Assembly (NCBI RefSeq): GCF_036785885.1
Contig: NC_092316.1
Location: 45,245,001-45,309,000, forward strand
Reading direction: 5' to 3'
Source: Coffea arabica
Taxonomy: Eukaryota; Streptophyta; Magnoliopsida; Gentianales; Rubiaceae
DNA: 64,000 nucleotides
Positions within the stretch are counted from its first letter, which is position 1, and each line of letters opens with the position of its first letter. The notes under the pieces are model-generated. The model worked only from the letters and a program-made list of their open reading frames with translations. It was not told where the DNA came from and did not search any database. Of the stretch, positions 44,285-55,911 are shown in pieces. The translations under genes and the position numbers were made by a program.

Positions 44285-44637
44285 GCCCCATCCCAACCCA
44301 AAGCTAGGCACCTACTCTGCTTTTCAAGTCCGCGATCTCCGTTCAGGTATATTTACTACTGCTAATATACATATACTCCAAGATTACTTAATGGTTTCTT
44401 GTATTTGCTGTCTCGTCGGTCTCTTCTAAGTCGGCCGTCAACTGGGCCTTCTTGGTAATCCCGAAATTTTATAGATTCCGGCGAGAAAAATCTTCAATTT
44501 TTACTGGGATTTTTGTTGATTTATTTCTTGGAGTTTAACAGGAAAATTAATTGATTCATTGGTTTGATTGTTTGCAGGTTGACAGAGAATCCCGGCAAGC
44601 AAGTCCCTTTTTCAGTTTTAGCCCTAATCTTCACCAG
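44285..44637 (+). promoter_or_regulatory. Leader exons of unit B, cut from their upstream sequence
   Basis: This is equivalent to 3661-4013 of unit A. The exon 1 donor (GTTCAG|GTATAT at 44346/44347) and exon 2 (44578-44637, TTTGCAG and CACCAG|GTAAAT) are kept. The DNA upstream of the TATA-like motif is now 11.8 kb away, behind the composite insertion. A TTATAA copy is still present at 44279-44284. Confidence 0.4.
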
Positions 44638-45501
44638 GTAAATTCTACAATTTTTTTGGGATTTTTTTTGTTGAATAGATTGATTTTCAGCATTTTTTTT
44701 GGGTTGTCGAAATTGTGGGTTGATTTTGTTGGTTTTAGAAGGGTTTAGGGTTGACAAGATTCCACATTGGCCCTGATTGGGTTTCTATCTTTTCTAAAGA
44801 TACCAAAGGGAAAAAAAGGGAAAATAAGAAGTTAAAGGGGAGATGTTCTACTAAAATTAGCTAATTCAGTAATTCCAAGGTTACTTTATTTAATTTAGAT
44901 ATTAAATTGAGTATTTTGTTCAATGTTAACATATTATTAAGGTTTTTGAAGATTAGTGTTGACATAATTAGGTATTGTTGAAGTTCCTTGTTTGATGATG
45001 CAGGGGAGAATGCTTTCCTGTGTAGAAACTTTTCTATTTCAGAAGCATGAGAATAGTTTTGGTGTAGAAAGACTTGGTTTTGGAGCTCATTAGGTTCATT
45101 GAGCTCATTTTGTTAGTCGTATCTACTTCTTTTAGGGTCAATTGCTAAAATATTCTATGAATTTTTCACGAAATATTGTTGTCGTTCTTGAGATCTTTAT
45201 CGTATGCCAATTTAGTAATTGAACTTTGTTCATCCTTTGGTGGTTGTCTTGTGGTCATTCTTATGGGCATATTGATTCATTAGCTTGTTTAGTCATTTGA
45301 TTTGGAGCAAACGGGGAACTAAGGTTCAGTCCTCCAAAACTAAAGTCTTCTGGGACAAAAACTATTCTTTGGATTAATTTGACACCCAGTAAATGAGATG
45401 ATTGTGATCAATTAATTTAGTGACTTCTCCATTGGATCTAAAGCTTGCCTGTTATAACATGCAGGAATAACCTTGTAAAAATTGTCCTTGAGAACTGGGT
45501 T

Positions 45502-48500
45502 CCAAAACTATTATTAATTTGTACTTTCTCACTTATATCAATTCAGCACTTTACAACTAACAATTTGTGCATTAATGGCAAACAAGTAGGATGGCCGGGT
45601 TTTAAAGAATTCCAAGATACAGAAACAGACCCAAGAAATCCAACGTTGGTCAAAGAACTAATGAGTGAGACAATATAAAGCCTATTTTAGTACTGCCTCC
45701 TGCTTTACAAATTCTACCCATATTAATATGCACCCACTTACACTCTCTGCCTCTCTTTCCCAGTTCCCACCATCCCAAATACTTTGAGGTACTTGGATTT
45801 ACAAGTTTTTAAAATCATTGAAGGTTTTTAAACTCAATTCTGATATTAAAACAAAATAGTTTGTTGTCTGGTTAACTTAAACAATCCAGTAGGTCTGGTT
45901 CAAAGACTAGGAAATAAGTACAAGCTTTTCCATCATATGTTCCAGTTTGAGTTAAGATACAATTGCACTTGGGCTTTCTAACGGTGTTTTTTTTTAAAAA
46001 TTAAATGAAGTAAATCCAAGATGGTTGCCTCTCAAGTCCTTTGTCCTATCCCAAATCCAAGTGGATCGCCTCTCTACGAGTTTTTCTTTAACTATTTTGT
46101 TTGCTGAAATCAAGAGATGGGAGGGAATCCGTTTAACAATGAAAAACTAGGGAGAAGGTGGAATCCTTTGGGAAGGTGGAATCCTTTGGGAAATTGACAT
46201 TTTTTCCCTAAAACATGAGCACAATTACAAGAGAAGGGGTATCACCCCCAATGAAGATCATAAACTAGAGTACACTTTCCAGCCCATTTCAGACCATCCA
46301 CAAACTTTTCAAGTCCCTCAAGACAAACATTCACACACATTTCCGCCCCATATGTCCACATATCAACCCGTATCACTACAAAATCCTAATCACAAGCAAA
46401 ATGAATAAACGAAGTCTAACATGTTAGAAAGCTAGCTATGCTGAAAACGAGAACAAATATTATTGTAACAGAGTAACCAACTTCAGAAAAGAATAATCAT
46501 GATGAAATTCACCCGTCCAGACGAAGAACAGAGCCCATTAAGATTCCGACTTCAGAGAAAAAAAAATCACCAAATCAGCAAGCAAGAATAACTCGTCGCT
46601 AACCAAACACAAAAAATCCCAAACCCCAATGAGTATTCCCAAAAAAAAGAAAAAAGAATTTAGCATAAAAATAGAGTAAAGAGGTAATTACAAACTGAAA
46701 GCCTGTTACTTCTTAGCAAAATTCACCAACTTTACCTGAATTTTATAGAACCCCAACCAAAAAGGGGAAACTTCTATGTTTATAGGGTTTATTCATTATA
46801 GAACTTCAAAACGAAAAACAAAAATAAGAAGAAAGAAATGGAAATGATTAAAGCGAAGAAGGACTGACCAGAGAGATTTGAGCTTGCTAATTGAAGACAG
46901 TATATTGAGAAATTAGGGTTAGGAATTCGGAATTTCTTCTCTTTATTCTCCCTCGCTCTGAATCTCACTCTCGCCGACTCTACGCTTCGTTTTGAGATGG
47001 TAAAATCTAAACGAAACCCGAAGGGAAAATGGGTGGGCCGGGGTTTACCGGCTGCTGTAACATCTGTTATTACTTCCTAATTGCTTTTCTCTTTTTTTTT
47101 CTTTTCCGTCTACTTGCTTTTCTATGTTCGTTATTACTCAATCAAATTAGATTTTGGATTCAAGACTTTCTACTTATAATTAAAAAAAAAAGAGTTAAGC
47201 AATTAGGAAGTAATAACAGATGTTACAGAAGCCGGTAAACCCCGGCCCACCCATTTTCCCTTTCGTTTAGATTTTACCATCTCAAAACGAAGCATAGAGT
47301 CGGCGATAGTGGGAGTCAGAGCGAGAGAGAATAAAGAGAAGAAATTCCGAATCCCTAACCCTAATTTCTCAATATACTGTTTTCAATTAGTGAGGTCAAA
47401 TCTCTCTGGTCAGTCCTTCTTCGCTTTAATCATTTCCATTTCTTTCTTCTTATTTTTGTTTTTCGTTTTGATGTTCTGTGATGAATAAACCCTATAAACG
47501 TAGAAGTTTCCCCTTTTTGGTTGGGATTCTGTAAAATTCAGGTAAAGTTGGTGAATTTTGCTAAGAAGTAGCTGGCTTTCAGTTTGTAATTACCTCTTTA
47601 CTCTATTTTTATGCTGAATTCTTTTTTCATTTTTTTGGTCATACTCGTTGGGGTTTGGGATTTTTTGTGTTTGGCTAGCGACGAGTTATTCTTGCTTGCT
47701 GATTTGGTGATTTTTTTTTTCTTTGAAGTCTGAATCTTAATGGGCTCTGTTCTTCGTCTAGACGGGTGAATTTCATCGTGATTGTTCTTTTCTGAAGTTG
47801 GTTACTTTGTTACGATAATATTTGTTCTCGTTTTCAGCATAGCCAGCTTTCTAACATGTTAGACTTTGTTTATTCATTTTGCTTGTGATTAGGATTTTGT
47901 AGTGATACGAGTTGATATGTGGACATATGGGGCGGAAATGTGTTTGAATGTTTGTCTTGAGGGACTTGAAAAGTTTGTGGATCGTCTGAAATGGGCTGGA
48001 AAGTGTACTCTAGTTCATGATCTTCATTGGGGGTGATACCCCTTCTCTTGTAATTGTGCTCATGTTTTAGGGAAAAAATGTCAATTTCCCAAAGGATTCC
48101 ACCTTCTCCCTAGTTTTTCATTGTTAAATGGATTCCCTCCCTCCTTTTGATTTCAGCAAACAAAATAGTTAAAGAAAAACTCGTAGAGAGGCTATCCACT
48201 TGGATTTGGGATAGGACAAAGGACTTTGAGAGGCAACCATCTTGGATTTACTTCATTTAATTTACAAAAATACACCGTTAGAAAGCCCAAGTGCAATTGT
48301 ATCTTAACTCGAACTGGAACATATGATGGAAAAGCTTGTACTTATTTCCTAGTCTTTGAACCAGACCTACTGGATTGTTTGAGTTAACCAGACACCAAAC
48401 TATTTTGTTTTAATATCAGAATTGAGTTTAAAAACATGCATCCAAGTACGTTCAATGATTTTAAAAACTTGTAAATCCAAGTACCTCGAGGTATTTGGGA

Positions 48501-48775
48501 CGGTGGGAACTAGGAAAGAGAGGTAGAGAGTGTAAGTGGGTGCATGTTAATATGGGTAGAATTTGTAAAACAGGAGGCGGGTACTAAAATAGGCTTTATA
48601 TTGTCTCACTCATTAGTTCTTTGACCAACGTTGGATTTCTTGTGTCTGTTTCTGTATCTTGGAATTCTTTAAAACCCGGCCATCCTACTTGTTTGCCATT
48701 AATGCACAAATTGTTAGTTGTAAAGTACTGACTTGATATTATAAGTGAGAAAGTACAAATTAATAATAGTTTTGG
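45502..48775. repeat. 3.3 kb palindrome made of the SF3A1 5' region (unit B)
   Basis: The left arm 45502-47100 is the reverse complement of the right arm 47182-48775, with an 80-base spacer. Outer ends: CCAAAACTATTATTAATTTG and its complement. Inner ends: AATTGCTTTTCTCTTTTTTT and AAAAAAAGAGTTAAGCAATT. Each arm holds a copy of an SF3A1-like leader exon (GGCGATAGTGGGAGT...GAATAAAGAGAAG and its complement) and the start of the leader intron. Mismatches and small indels are scattered, by eye a few percent. No transposase or target duplication is seen at the ends. Unit A holds the same structure with a truncated left arm. Confidence 0.9.
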
Positions 48776-49459
48776 AGTGAATGTTGTAATTAACCTTTTT
48801 ATTGTTATTTCTGTATGCCATTTATGGTGTATATTAGTGGTGTTTGTTGTGTATTATATATAGATAAGAAATAAAATGAAGATGAATAAATTGAAGAGGT
48901 AAGCTTTTGATTAATCAATACGAAGTGGGGGCTAACATTCTTATTTTCAAATGCTACTGTTTAACCTTTCTAGTGAAGGAAAAAGTAAAGCTAAAAAATG
49001 ACTAAAAAAAGTTTAACTTGTAAACCTCCTTCTCCAACTTGATTAAGTAGTAAGAATTTTTTGGGACAATTATTAAAAGAACACCACTTGAAGGATATTG
49101 CATCCTGAAAAAGTTTTAGGGCTGGGTAGCGGACCCTGAAAAGGAAGAATAGGAAGTAGTATCAGAACCTGGAATGCCCCAACCCACTCATTTCTTTTTC
49201 CTTTGGGTTTTGTTGAGTTTTTATGTGAAACATAATGTAGAGTCAGCAAGAGTGAAAGTCTAAGAGAGCGAGAATAAAAAAATGAAATTCCAAATCCGTA
49301 ACTCTAGTTCCCCTATCGACAATTCTGAATCTGCAGCTTGTAGTGACCTCTTTACTCTCTCTTTATGCTGAGAAAGTTTCTTATTATTCCTTGGTGGTTG
49401 GGGGATATTTTCTGTTTGGTTAGTGATGAGTTCTCCTTGCTTATTTTAGTTGGTGTTGT
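48776..49459 (+). promoter_or_regulatory. SF3A1-B proximal leader region
   Basis: Matches 7272-7943 of unit A. It includes the leader block ending 'ccctatcgacaattctgaatctgcag' and the start of the leader intron. It is interrupted at 49460 by the hAT element and resumes at 52244. The insertion sits in the leader intron, so splicing could remove it. Confidence 0.45.
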
Positions 49460-52235
49460 TAGGGGTGAGCAAATTCGGTTCTTACCGAATTCATAACAGA
49501 TTTCAAATTCAATTTGGTAATTTGAAATCGGGAATTTGGTAATTTGGTACAAATTCGGAACGTACCAAATTCACCGAATTCTAATATGGTATGAAATAGG
49601 TAATGAGATTATGAATTAGGTAATAACCGATTTCGCATTCAAATTCGGTAATTGAAATCGGGTACCGCATTACCGCATTCGAATTACCAAATTGGCATAT
49701 AAAATTATATAATATATAGATAAATGCTATTTAGTATTAGTATATACTACTAATACTTTATTATATTATATAGGTAAATGCTATTAATAATAATTAGTAT
49801 ATGGTATTATCAATTTATCATCATATCATGTACTTATAATAATAATAATATATAATAATGTACAATATATTATTTTAGTATTTGTTAATTGTTATATGAC
49901 TATAATAATACAAATATATAGTAATACATAACAATATAAGATAACTATAATACTTATTATTTTATACATGAGTAACATGACTAGAATTAGATAATAATTA
50001 ACACATATGTCATATATGCATATTGCATAATACTAAATATTAAACAATAAACATAATTAGTAATAAAATTTAGATATTGGTAATTTGATACATCATTCAT
50101 GTTTGAATTATTGAATATTTGAATGCGTAATCTCTAACTTGCAAGTATTAGTGCACTCTACATATTTAACTTAAAAATTCATATTATCTATTCACTAATC
50201 TTAATTCTTAAGACTTTAAGTATAGATAAGACAGCTAAGTAGTTAGCAGTGTAAGTGAATGCATATGAATTGCAAATCAATGTACTAGTGTATTGACTTT
50301 CACAATAACATGTGTAAGTAAATAAGTTTTTATTTTGATTTGAAATAAATTATAAGTTTGTAACTAATATAAGTTATCACTAGTCATTGTAATTTGTAAG
50401 TTTGTAACTAATAGTACTTATTATTAATCAGTGTAAATTATAAATTCATTGTAACTACTAACTAATATTGCTTATTATTAGTCATTGTAAATTATAAATT
50501 CATAAATTATCACCAATCATTGTATAGTCTAAGGTTTATTCTAGTTTAAGTTAATCACTTTTTATGTGTTTCTTAAATCATAGACTAAGGATTCTAGGTA
50601 TAAGTGATCAAATAAATGCCAATTAAACCACAAAATGATTAGAACATAAGTAATGTGTTCAATTATGAATAAATTTGAGGATCAAATTAGTAATAATTTA
50701 TAAATCATTGAGGAGCATAATGAATGTATTATAATTTAGGAGCCCCAATTTGTAAATTAAAAATTACACAATCACTGCGGATGAATTTGGGAAAAGTCTG
50801 ATTTCAGCTGATAATCAGAACAATCACTGCCTAGTGCGGTAGTGCCTTCACTTAGGGCTTTCACAGCTTCACTCCCAAGTCCCAATTCCCAAATCGAAGC
50901 TGCTCTCCGCCGCACTCTACGTCTCTCCTGTCTCCATCTCAGTCCTCATTCGACCGAATTTCTCACTTCACCAGTTCATCCCTGCCGTGCTGGTTCATCG
51001 CTGCTGAGTGCCAAAGCCGAAGCACCAATCACTGCTCATCTCTGGCTCGCTTAGGTAAGTGCTCATCTCTGGCAGTAAAATGACCAAGATCGACTTGGAA
51101 ATTTGTTATCCTGAATTGATAAGGGGACGGAATCTGAGCTTCCAATTGCAAACTCTCACTATTGTAGTAGTTTAGATTAGATTTGATATAACATAAGCTT
51201 TGTATTTTATACACAAGAAATCTCTCTCCAGTTGTGCAGCCTTTAAAAGTTAAGACCTTGGGGAAAAATTCCACCTTTTACCCGTTAGAAAAATTAAAAA
51301 GAAAAAAACTTGCTAAAATTCCACCTTTTACCTCCTTGTCCGTGGAGATTCTCTTAATTAATGGGTCTTGCCAACATTCTGGATGAAGTTATGCACTTGT
51401 GCTTCTTTGAAACTAGTCTATTCTTGCCTTGAATATTATATCGGCCTACAACATTTTGCATAAAGCTGAATCTATTTTTTATGGTGAAGTTAATACTGAG
51501 TCTATTTTTTTTTACGCATAAAGCTGAGATTTTGCAATTGACATGATTTTTTGCATTATTCTCCAAATTATTGCAGTCATGTCTACTGGAAGTACTAACA
51601 ATCCCAATCAAGTCATGACATCACCAGATTGATCAGCTGAAAGTCCTACTCCAGCTCCAGCTCCAGCTCCTAGCTCGGCAGATTCAGGAGGAAAAGAGCC
51701 AAAGAAGCGAGGTCCATACAAGAAAAGATCTACAGTTTGGTCACACTTCAAAGAAGTTTTTGAGGGTAAGATTAGATATGGTGAATGCCTTTTTTGCGAG
51801 AAACGCATAGCTGCTGATGGTAGGACTAATGGTACAACTGGTTTGAGAAATCATATAACCAGATGCGAGAAACGCATTTGTAATGTGTGTGTAATAATTT
51901 GGATGTTGATTTCCTTTGAATTGGTGTTGTAGGCTTGAAGCCTGTAAGTTAGCAATTAGAATTAGTTTGCAATTAGCCTCATAGCCTGTAAATTGTACGG
52001 AAGCAGCGTTGCAAACTTAAACTGATAACAGGCAATTTTTTTTTTTTTTTTTTTAAATAGATGAATTCGGTTAAACCAAATTCATTACCGTTTTCAAATT
52101 TGAAATCGGTTGCGGAATGAATTCGGTTATGCCCAATTCGGAATTGAAAACGGTTTAAAATTTTACAGGTAGAATAACCGAATTCACCGAATTCAATGCA
52201 CCGAATTACCGAATATGCACCGAATGCACACCCCT
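49460..52235. mobile_element. hAT element with BED zinc-finger remnant, empty site in unit A
   Basis: The ends TAGGGGTGAGCAAATTCGG and, reverse-complemented, TAGGGGTGTGCATTCGG are hAT-type inverted repeats. The perfect 8-bp duplication GGTGTTGT flanks it (49452-49459 and 52236-52243). Unit A has the single site GTTGGTGTTGTTTTTGC near 7950. The subterminal regions carry many ACCGAATTC/GAATTCGGT motifs, probable transposase binding sites. The 2.8 kb interior is mostly AT-rich. Only a BED finger is recognisable as coding, so it is non-autonomous. Confidence 0.92.
51579..51880 (+). pseudogene. BED-type zinc finger fragment of a hAT transposase
   Basis: The ATG at 51579 follows a TTGCAG acceptor-like site. 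A TGA lies at 51630-51632. After it, the same frame reads a basic stretch (KEPKKRGPYKKRS), VWSHFKEVFEGKIRYGECLF and CEKRI, then TTGLRNHITRCEKR. This is the C-x2-C...H-x4-C BED finger that binds the ends of hAT elements. The catalytic and dimerisation domains are missing. The premature stop and the missing core mean it makes no transposase. Confidence 0.75.
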
Positions 52236-52707
52236 AGGTGTTGTTTTTGCTGAAATCTGAATCTTGATGCTCTAATGAATTTCATTGTGATTAGTTTATT
52301 CTGAAGTTGGTTGTTCTGTTACTGTAATTTATTTATTTTCATTTTAAGAAAAGGTGGCTTTCTAACATTTTTGATTCGTTAGTTTATTTTGCTTGTACTT
52401 GGGATTATGTAGTGATTCCACTTGATGTATGTGAACATATGTGATGAAATATGTTTGTGAATGTTTGTCTTGAGTGAATTGAAAAGTTTGTGGATGATCT
52501 GAAGTAGGCATGAACTCATACCTAGTTTATGATCTTCAAGGGGGTAATACCCGTCTCTTGTAGTTGTGCTCATTTTTGAGGTCTTCATCGTGATAAAGCT
52601 TCATGAAGTCATGAGTTATCAGAGCATGATATGCTAGGAAGTAAAAATAGTGTGCTGCATGTGTTTTTTGTTGGTTTGTTTTTAACTTTTTTGTGAACTT
52701 TTTGCAG

Positions 52708-55282
52708 ACCATCTGGAAATGTTGGGCAATTTGCCGATATTGCCTTTACCTGCACCCCCTTCTGATGGTAATCTTGGGCCTTTACCACTAGCTCAGATAA
52801 CTGAAGAAGACGAGAAATAGAATGGAAGTCAAGAGGATCTGAGCAAAGCTGACAAATCCAACTCAGCTCCTATTTCGGTTGCGACTCATACGAGAACTAT
52901 TGGTATTATTTATCCTCCTCCAGATATCAGAAACATTGTTGACAAGACATCTCAGTTTGTGGCCAAGAATGGTCCTGAGTTTGAAAAGAGGATTATCGCT
53001 AGCAATGCTGGGAATCCAAAATTTAACTTTTTGAATGCCTCTGATCCATACCATGCATACTATCAGCATCGTTTATCTGAAGCTCGTGCACAAAATCAGG
53101 TTTCTGCTCTGCAGCCATTGCAACTGGCAGATTCAGCTGCTCCTGAGTCTGCAGCTGCTGCCCCGGCTGCTGATGGCAAGGATGCGATTGCAAAGCCTGA
53201 TCCGTCGGTGCAGTTTAGGCCTGTTCGTAAAATTCTTGAACCCCCTGAAGCAGAGCAGTACACTGTTCGTCTCCCTGAAGGGATTACAGGGGAGGAGTTG
53301 GACATAATTAAGCTTACTGCCCAGTTTGTCGCAAGGAATGGGAAATCATTTTTGACTGGATTGACCAGTAGGGAGATTAACAATCCTCAATTTCTTTTTC
53401 TAAAACCAACCCATAGCATGTTTATGTTTTTTACATCTCTTGCGGATGCTTATTCGAAAGTATTGATGCCTCCAAAAGCGTTAACAGATAAGTTGAGAAA
53501 GAGTGTAACTGACATGACTACGGTGCTTGAAAGATGCCTTCATCGCTTGGAGTGGGAACGGTCGCAGGAGCAGGCTAGGCAGAAAGCTGAAGATGAGATA
53601 GAACAGGAGCGATTACATATGGCCATGATTGATTGGCATGACTTTGTTGTAGTAGAGACCATAGACTTTGCAGATGATGAGGATGAAGATTTGCCCCCTC
53701 CTATGACCCTGGAGGAGGTTATACGAAGAAGCAAGATGACAGGTATGGAAGAAGAGGAGATCATTGAGCCTGGGAAGGAAGTAGAAATGGAAATGGATGA
53801 AGAGGAGGTGCAGCTTGTTGAGGAGGGCATGAGGGCAGCTAGTCTTGAAGAGAACGGGGACCTGAAGAATAATGAAGCTAAGGTTACAATAGATGAAGCA
53901 GAACCACCTATGAGGATAGTAAAGAATTGGAAGAGACCTGAGGAGAGGTTACCTGCTGAAAGAGATCCAACTAAATTTGTTGTGTCTCCAATAACTGGTG
54001 AGCTGATTCCTGACAATGAGATGTCTGAACATATCAGGATCTCTTTAATTGATCCAAAGTACAAGGAGCAGAAGGAGAGGATGTTTGCAAAAATTAGGGA
54101 TACAACTCTTGCTCCTGATGATGAGATCACAAAAAATATTGTTGGACTTGCTCGAACCCGTCCTGATATTTTTGGTACCACTGAGGAGGAAGTCTCTAAT
54201 GCTGTTAAGGCAGAGATCGAGAAGAAAAAAGATGATCAACCAAAGCAAGTCATTTGGGATGGGCATACAGGAAGTATTGGTCGTACAGCAAGTCAGGCCA
54301 TGTCTCAGAATGCTGGTGGAGAAGATCTAAATGAAGCAGGCAACAGTGATATGAGAAATCTTCCAGGTCCTGCAGCTCCTCCTCCTCCCAGACCTGGCAT
54401 GCCATCAATTAGACCTCTTCCTCCACCTCCTGGACTTGCCTTGAATATCCCTAGGCCTCCTAATACTGTTCAGTATTCAACCCCAACTGGTCCCGGTGTT
54501 TTGGCTCCACCTCCACCTAGGCCTCCAGTCGTCGGTGTTCTGCCTAGACCTGCACCTCATCCGATGTCAATGATGCCGGGCCAGCAACCTCTGATGGTAA
54601 ATCGACCCCAAATGCATCCGTCCATGTCCATGAATTCCCCCAACATGCCTGTGCCACCGCCACCTGGATCTCAATTTACACATTTGTCTGCTCCCCGGCC
54701 TTTTGTTCCCCTTTCCATGTCTCAGCCTGGCCTGCCTATGGTCCCACCGCCATCCATGCCTCAGGGAATGCCACCACCTCCACCTGAGGAAGCTCCTCCA
54801 CCACTTCCTGATGAACCAGAACCAAAAAGACAGAAACTTGATGATGCTCTGCTTGTTCCCGAGGATCAATTTTTAGCTCAACATTCGGTATGATGCACTT
54901 TTGCATTCATTTATATTTGTGATTTTTAAAAAAAAAAAATTTCCTTTTGTGAAAAAAGAGAAGGTTTTACGTCATTGGGTTGTAACTAAGCTTGCATTTG
55001 TGTGCACTGCAGGGACCTGCTCGTATCAACGTGTCTGTGCCCAATCATGATGAAGGCAATATGAAAGGGCAGGTGCTGGAGATTCTTGTGCAGTCGCTGT
55101 CTGAAACTGTCAGCAGCTTGAAAGAGAAAATAGCTGGTGAGATTCAACTTCCGGCTAACAAACAGAAACTGAGTGGAAGGCCTGGTTTTCTCAAGGACAA
55201 TTTGTCGCTCGCATATTATAACGTTGCACCCGGAGAAACACTTCAACTCTCTCTCAGAGAGCGTGGAGGAAGAAAGAGATGA
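52708..55282 (+). CDS. SF3A1: Splicing factor 3A subunit 1, copy B, with one in-frame stop at codon 34
   Basis: Same structure as copy A: acceptor TTTGCAG at 52707, ATG 52719, exon 1 to 54887, a 125-base intron, exon 2 at 55013-55282 ending TGA. All 812 codons align with copy A without indels. The only break is TAG at 52818-52820, where copy A has CAG. After it the frame is open to the end, with SURP1, SURP2, the PRP21-like region, the proline-rich region and the ubiquitin-like domain complete. No in-frame ATG follows until the second SURP domain, so AUG re-initiation would lose SURP1. The next ATG (52822) is out of frame. The family's N-terminus before SURP1 is poorly conserved. Either the gene is dead, or it uses another start or readthrough, or the stop is a consensus error. 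It lies tail to tail with the VSR gene. Confidence 0.85.
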
Positions 55283-55391
55283 GAAGCTTAACATTGGCCA
55301 AAGCCTTGAAACGCTTTATTTTCCTATTTGGATCTGTTACTTCTCCTAAGAAGTATTGTCTCACCAAAATTATTTTTTGTGATGTTTTAGA

Positions 55392-55911
55392 GCTTCCTTT
55401 GAAATTGCTTATTGAGTGATAAGGAGAGTAAATTGTCTTTTCTTAGTTCGGAATATCTGTATATACATTTCCTATAAACTCTAGATTAAAATAGGAGGAA
55501 CACAGTAAACAGGAATGGCCTTCAATTTACCCATTCGAAGATGAAAATGTTCCTCCCATCAAAATCTGCACCTTTGAAAGCTTATCATCTATAAAAGCTG
55601 AAAATGATTTCAGTGTAAACTTCCACGCCTTTGCCTGACAAGTTTAGGCTTACATCTACGAGTAATGTTATGTACACAAGGGAAAATGTTTTTGCCAACT
55701 TCAAGCGTAGCTACATTAATTCATTTCTATCCAGCTTCAAAATTCCAAACCAGCAGATGCAAGTTCTCATGTATACCTTCCATCAGAATTCGTCGTTGCC
55801 TCAGCTGCTGCTTTAGAAAATAAAGCAATGCATGCCTCATCCAGGATTTGTGAAAACTGTAGAGTTGAAGAAGACAAGTGGCAGCTGAGTGTAGATAGCA
55901 ATCGGCGACTT
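55392..55911. other. Convergent intergenic region between SF3A1-B and VSR
   Basis: Non-coding, about 0.6 kb between the two stop codons. It presumably holds both 3' UTRs. I see no repeats. The breakpoint of unit B is at 55391. Confidence 0.5.

Larger units (their letters stand above)
31246..55391 (+). repeat. Segmental duplication, unit B, expanded by insertions
   Basis: This is the direct-orientation copy of 2390-11102. It is 24.1 kb instead of 8.7 kb. Removing the composite insertion (32501-44273) and the hAT element (49460-52235), and adding back the 0.86 kb deletion seen in A, brings the lengths into agreement. It contains leader exons, the full palindrome and the better preserved SF3A1 copy. 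It ends at TGTTTTAGA, after which the VSR gene's 3' flank begins. Confidence 0.9.

Noticed and set aside
51608..51808. Minus-strand 66-codon frame in the hAT element
   Set aside because: Antisense of the BED finger region.
52959..54893. SF3A1-B read as a 644-residue protein starting at 52959
   Set aside because: That position is a GTG inside SURP1, not an ATG. The homologous frame begins at ATG 52719 and continues past the intron to 55282.
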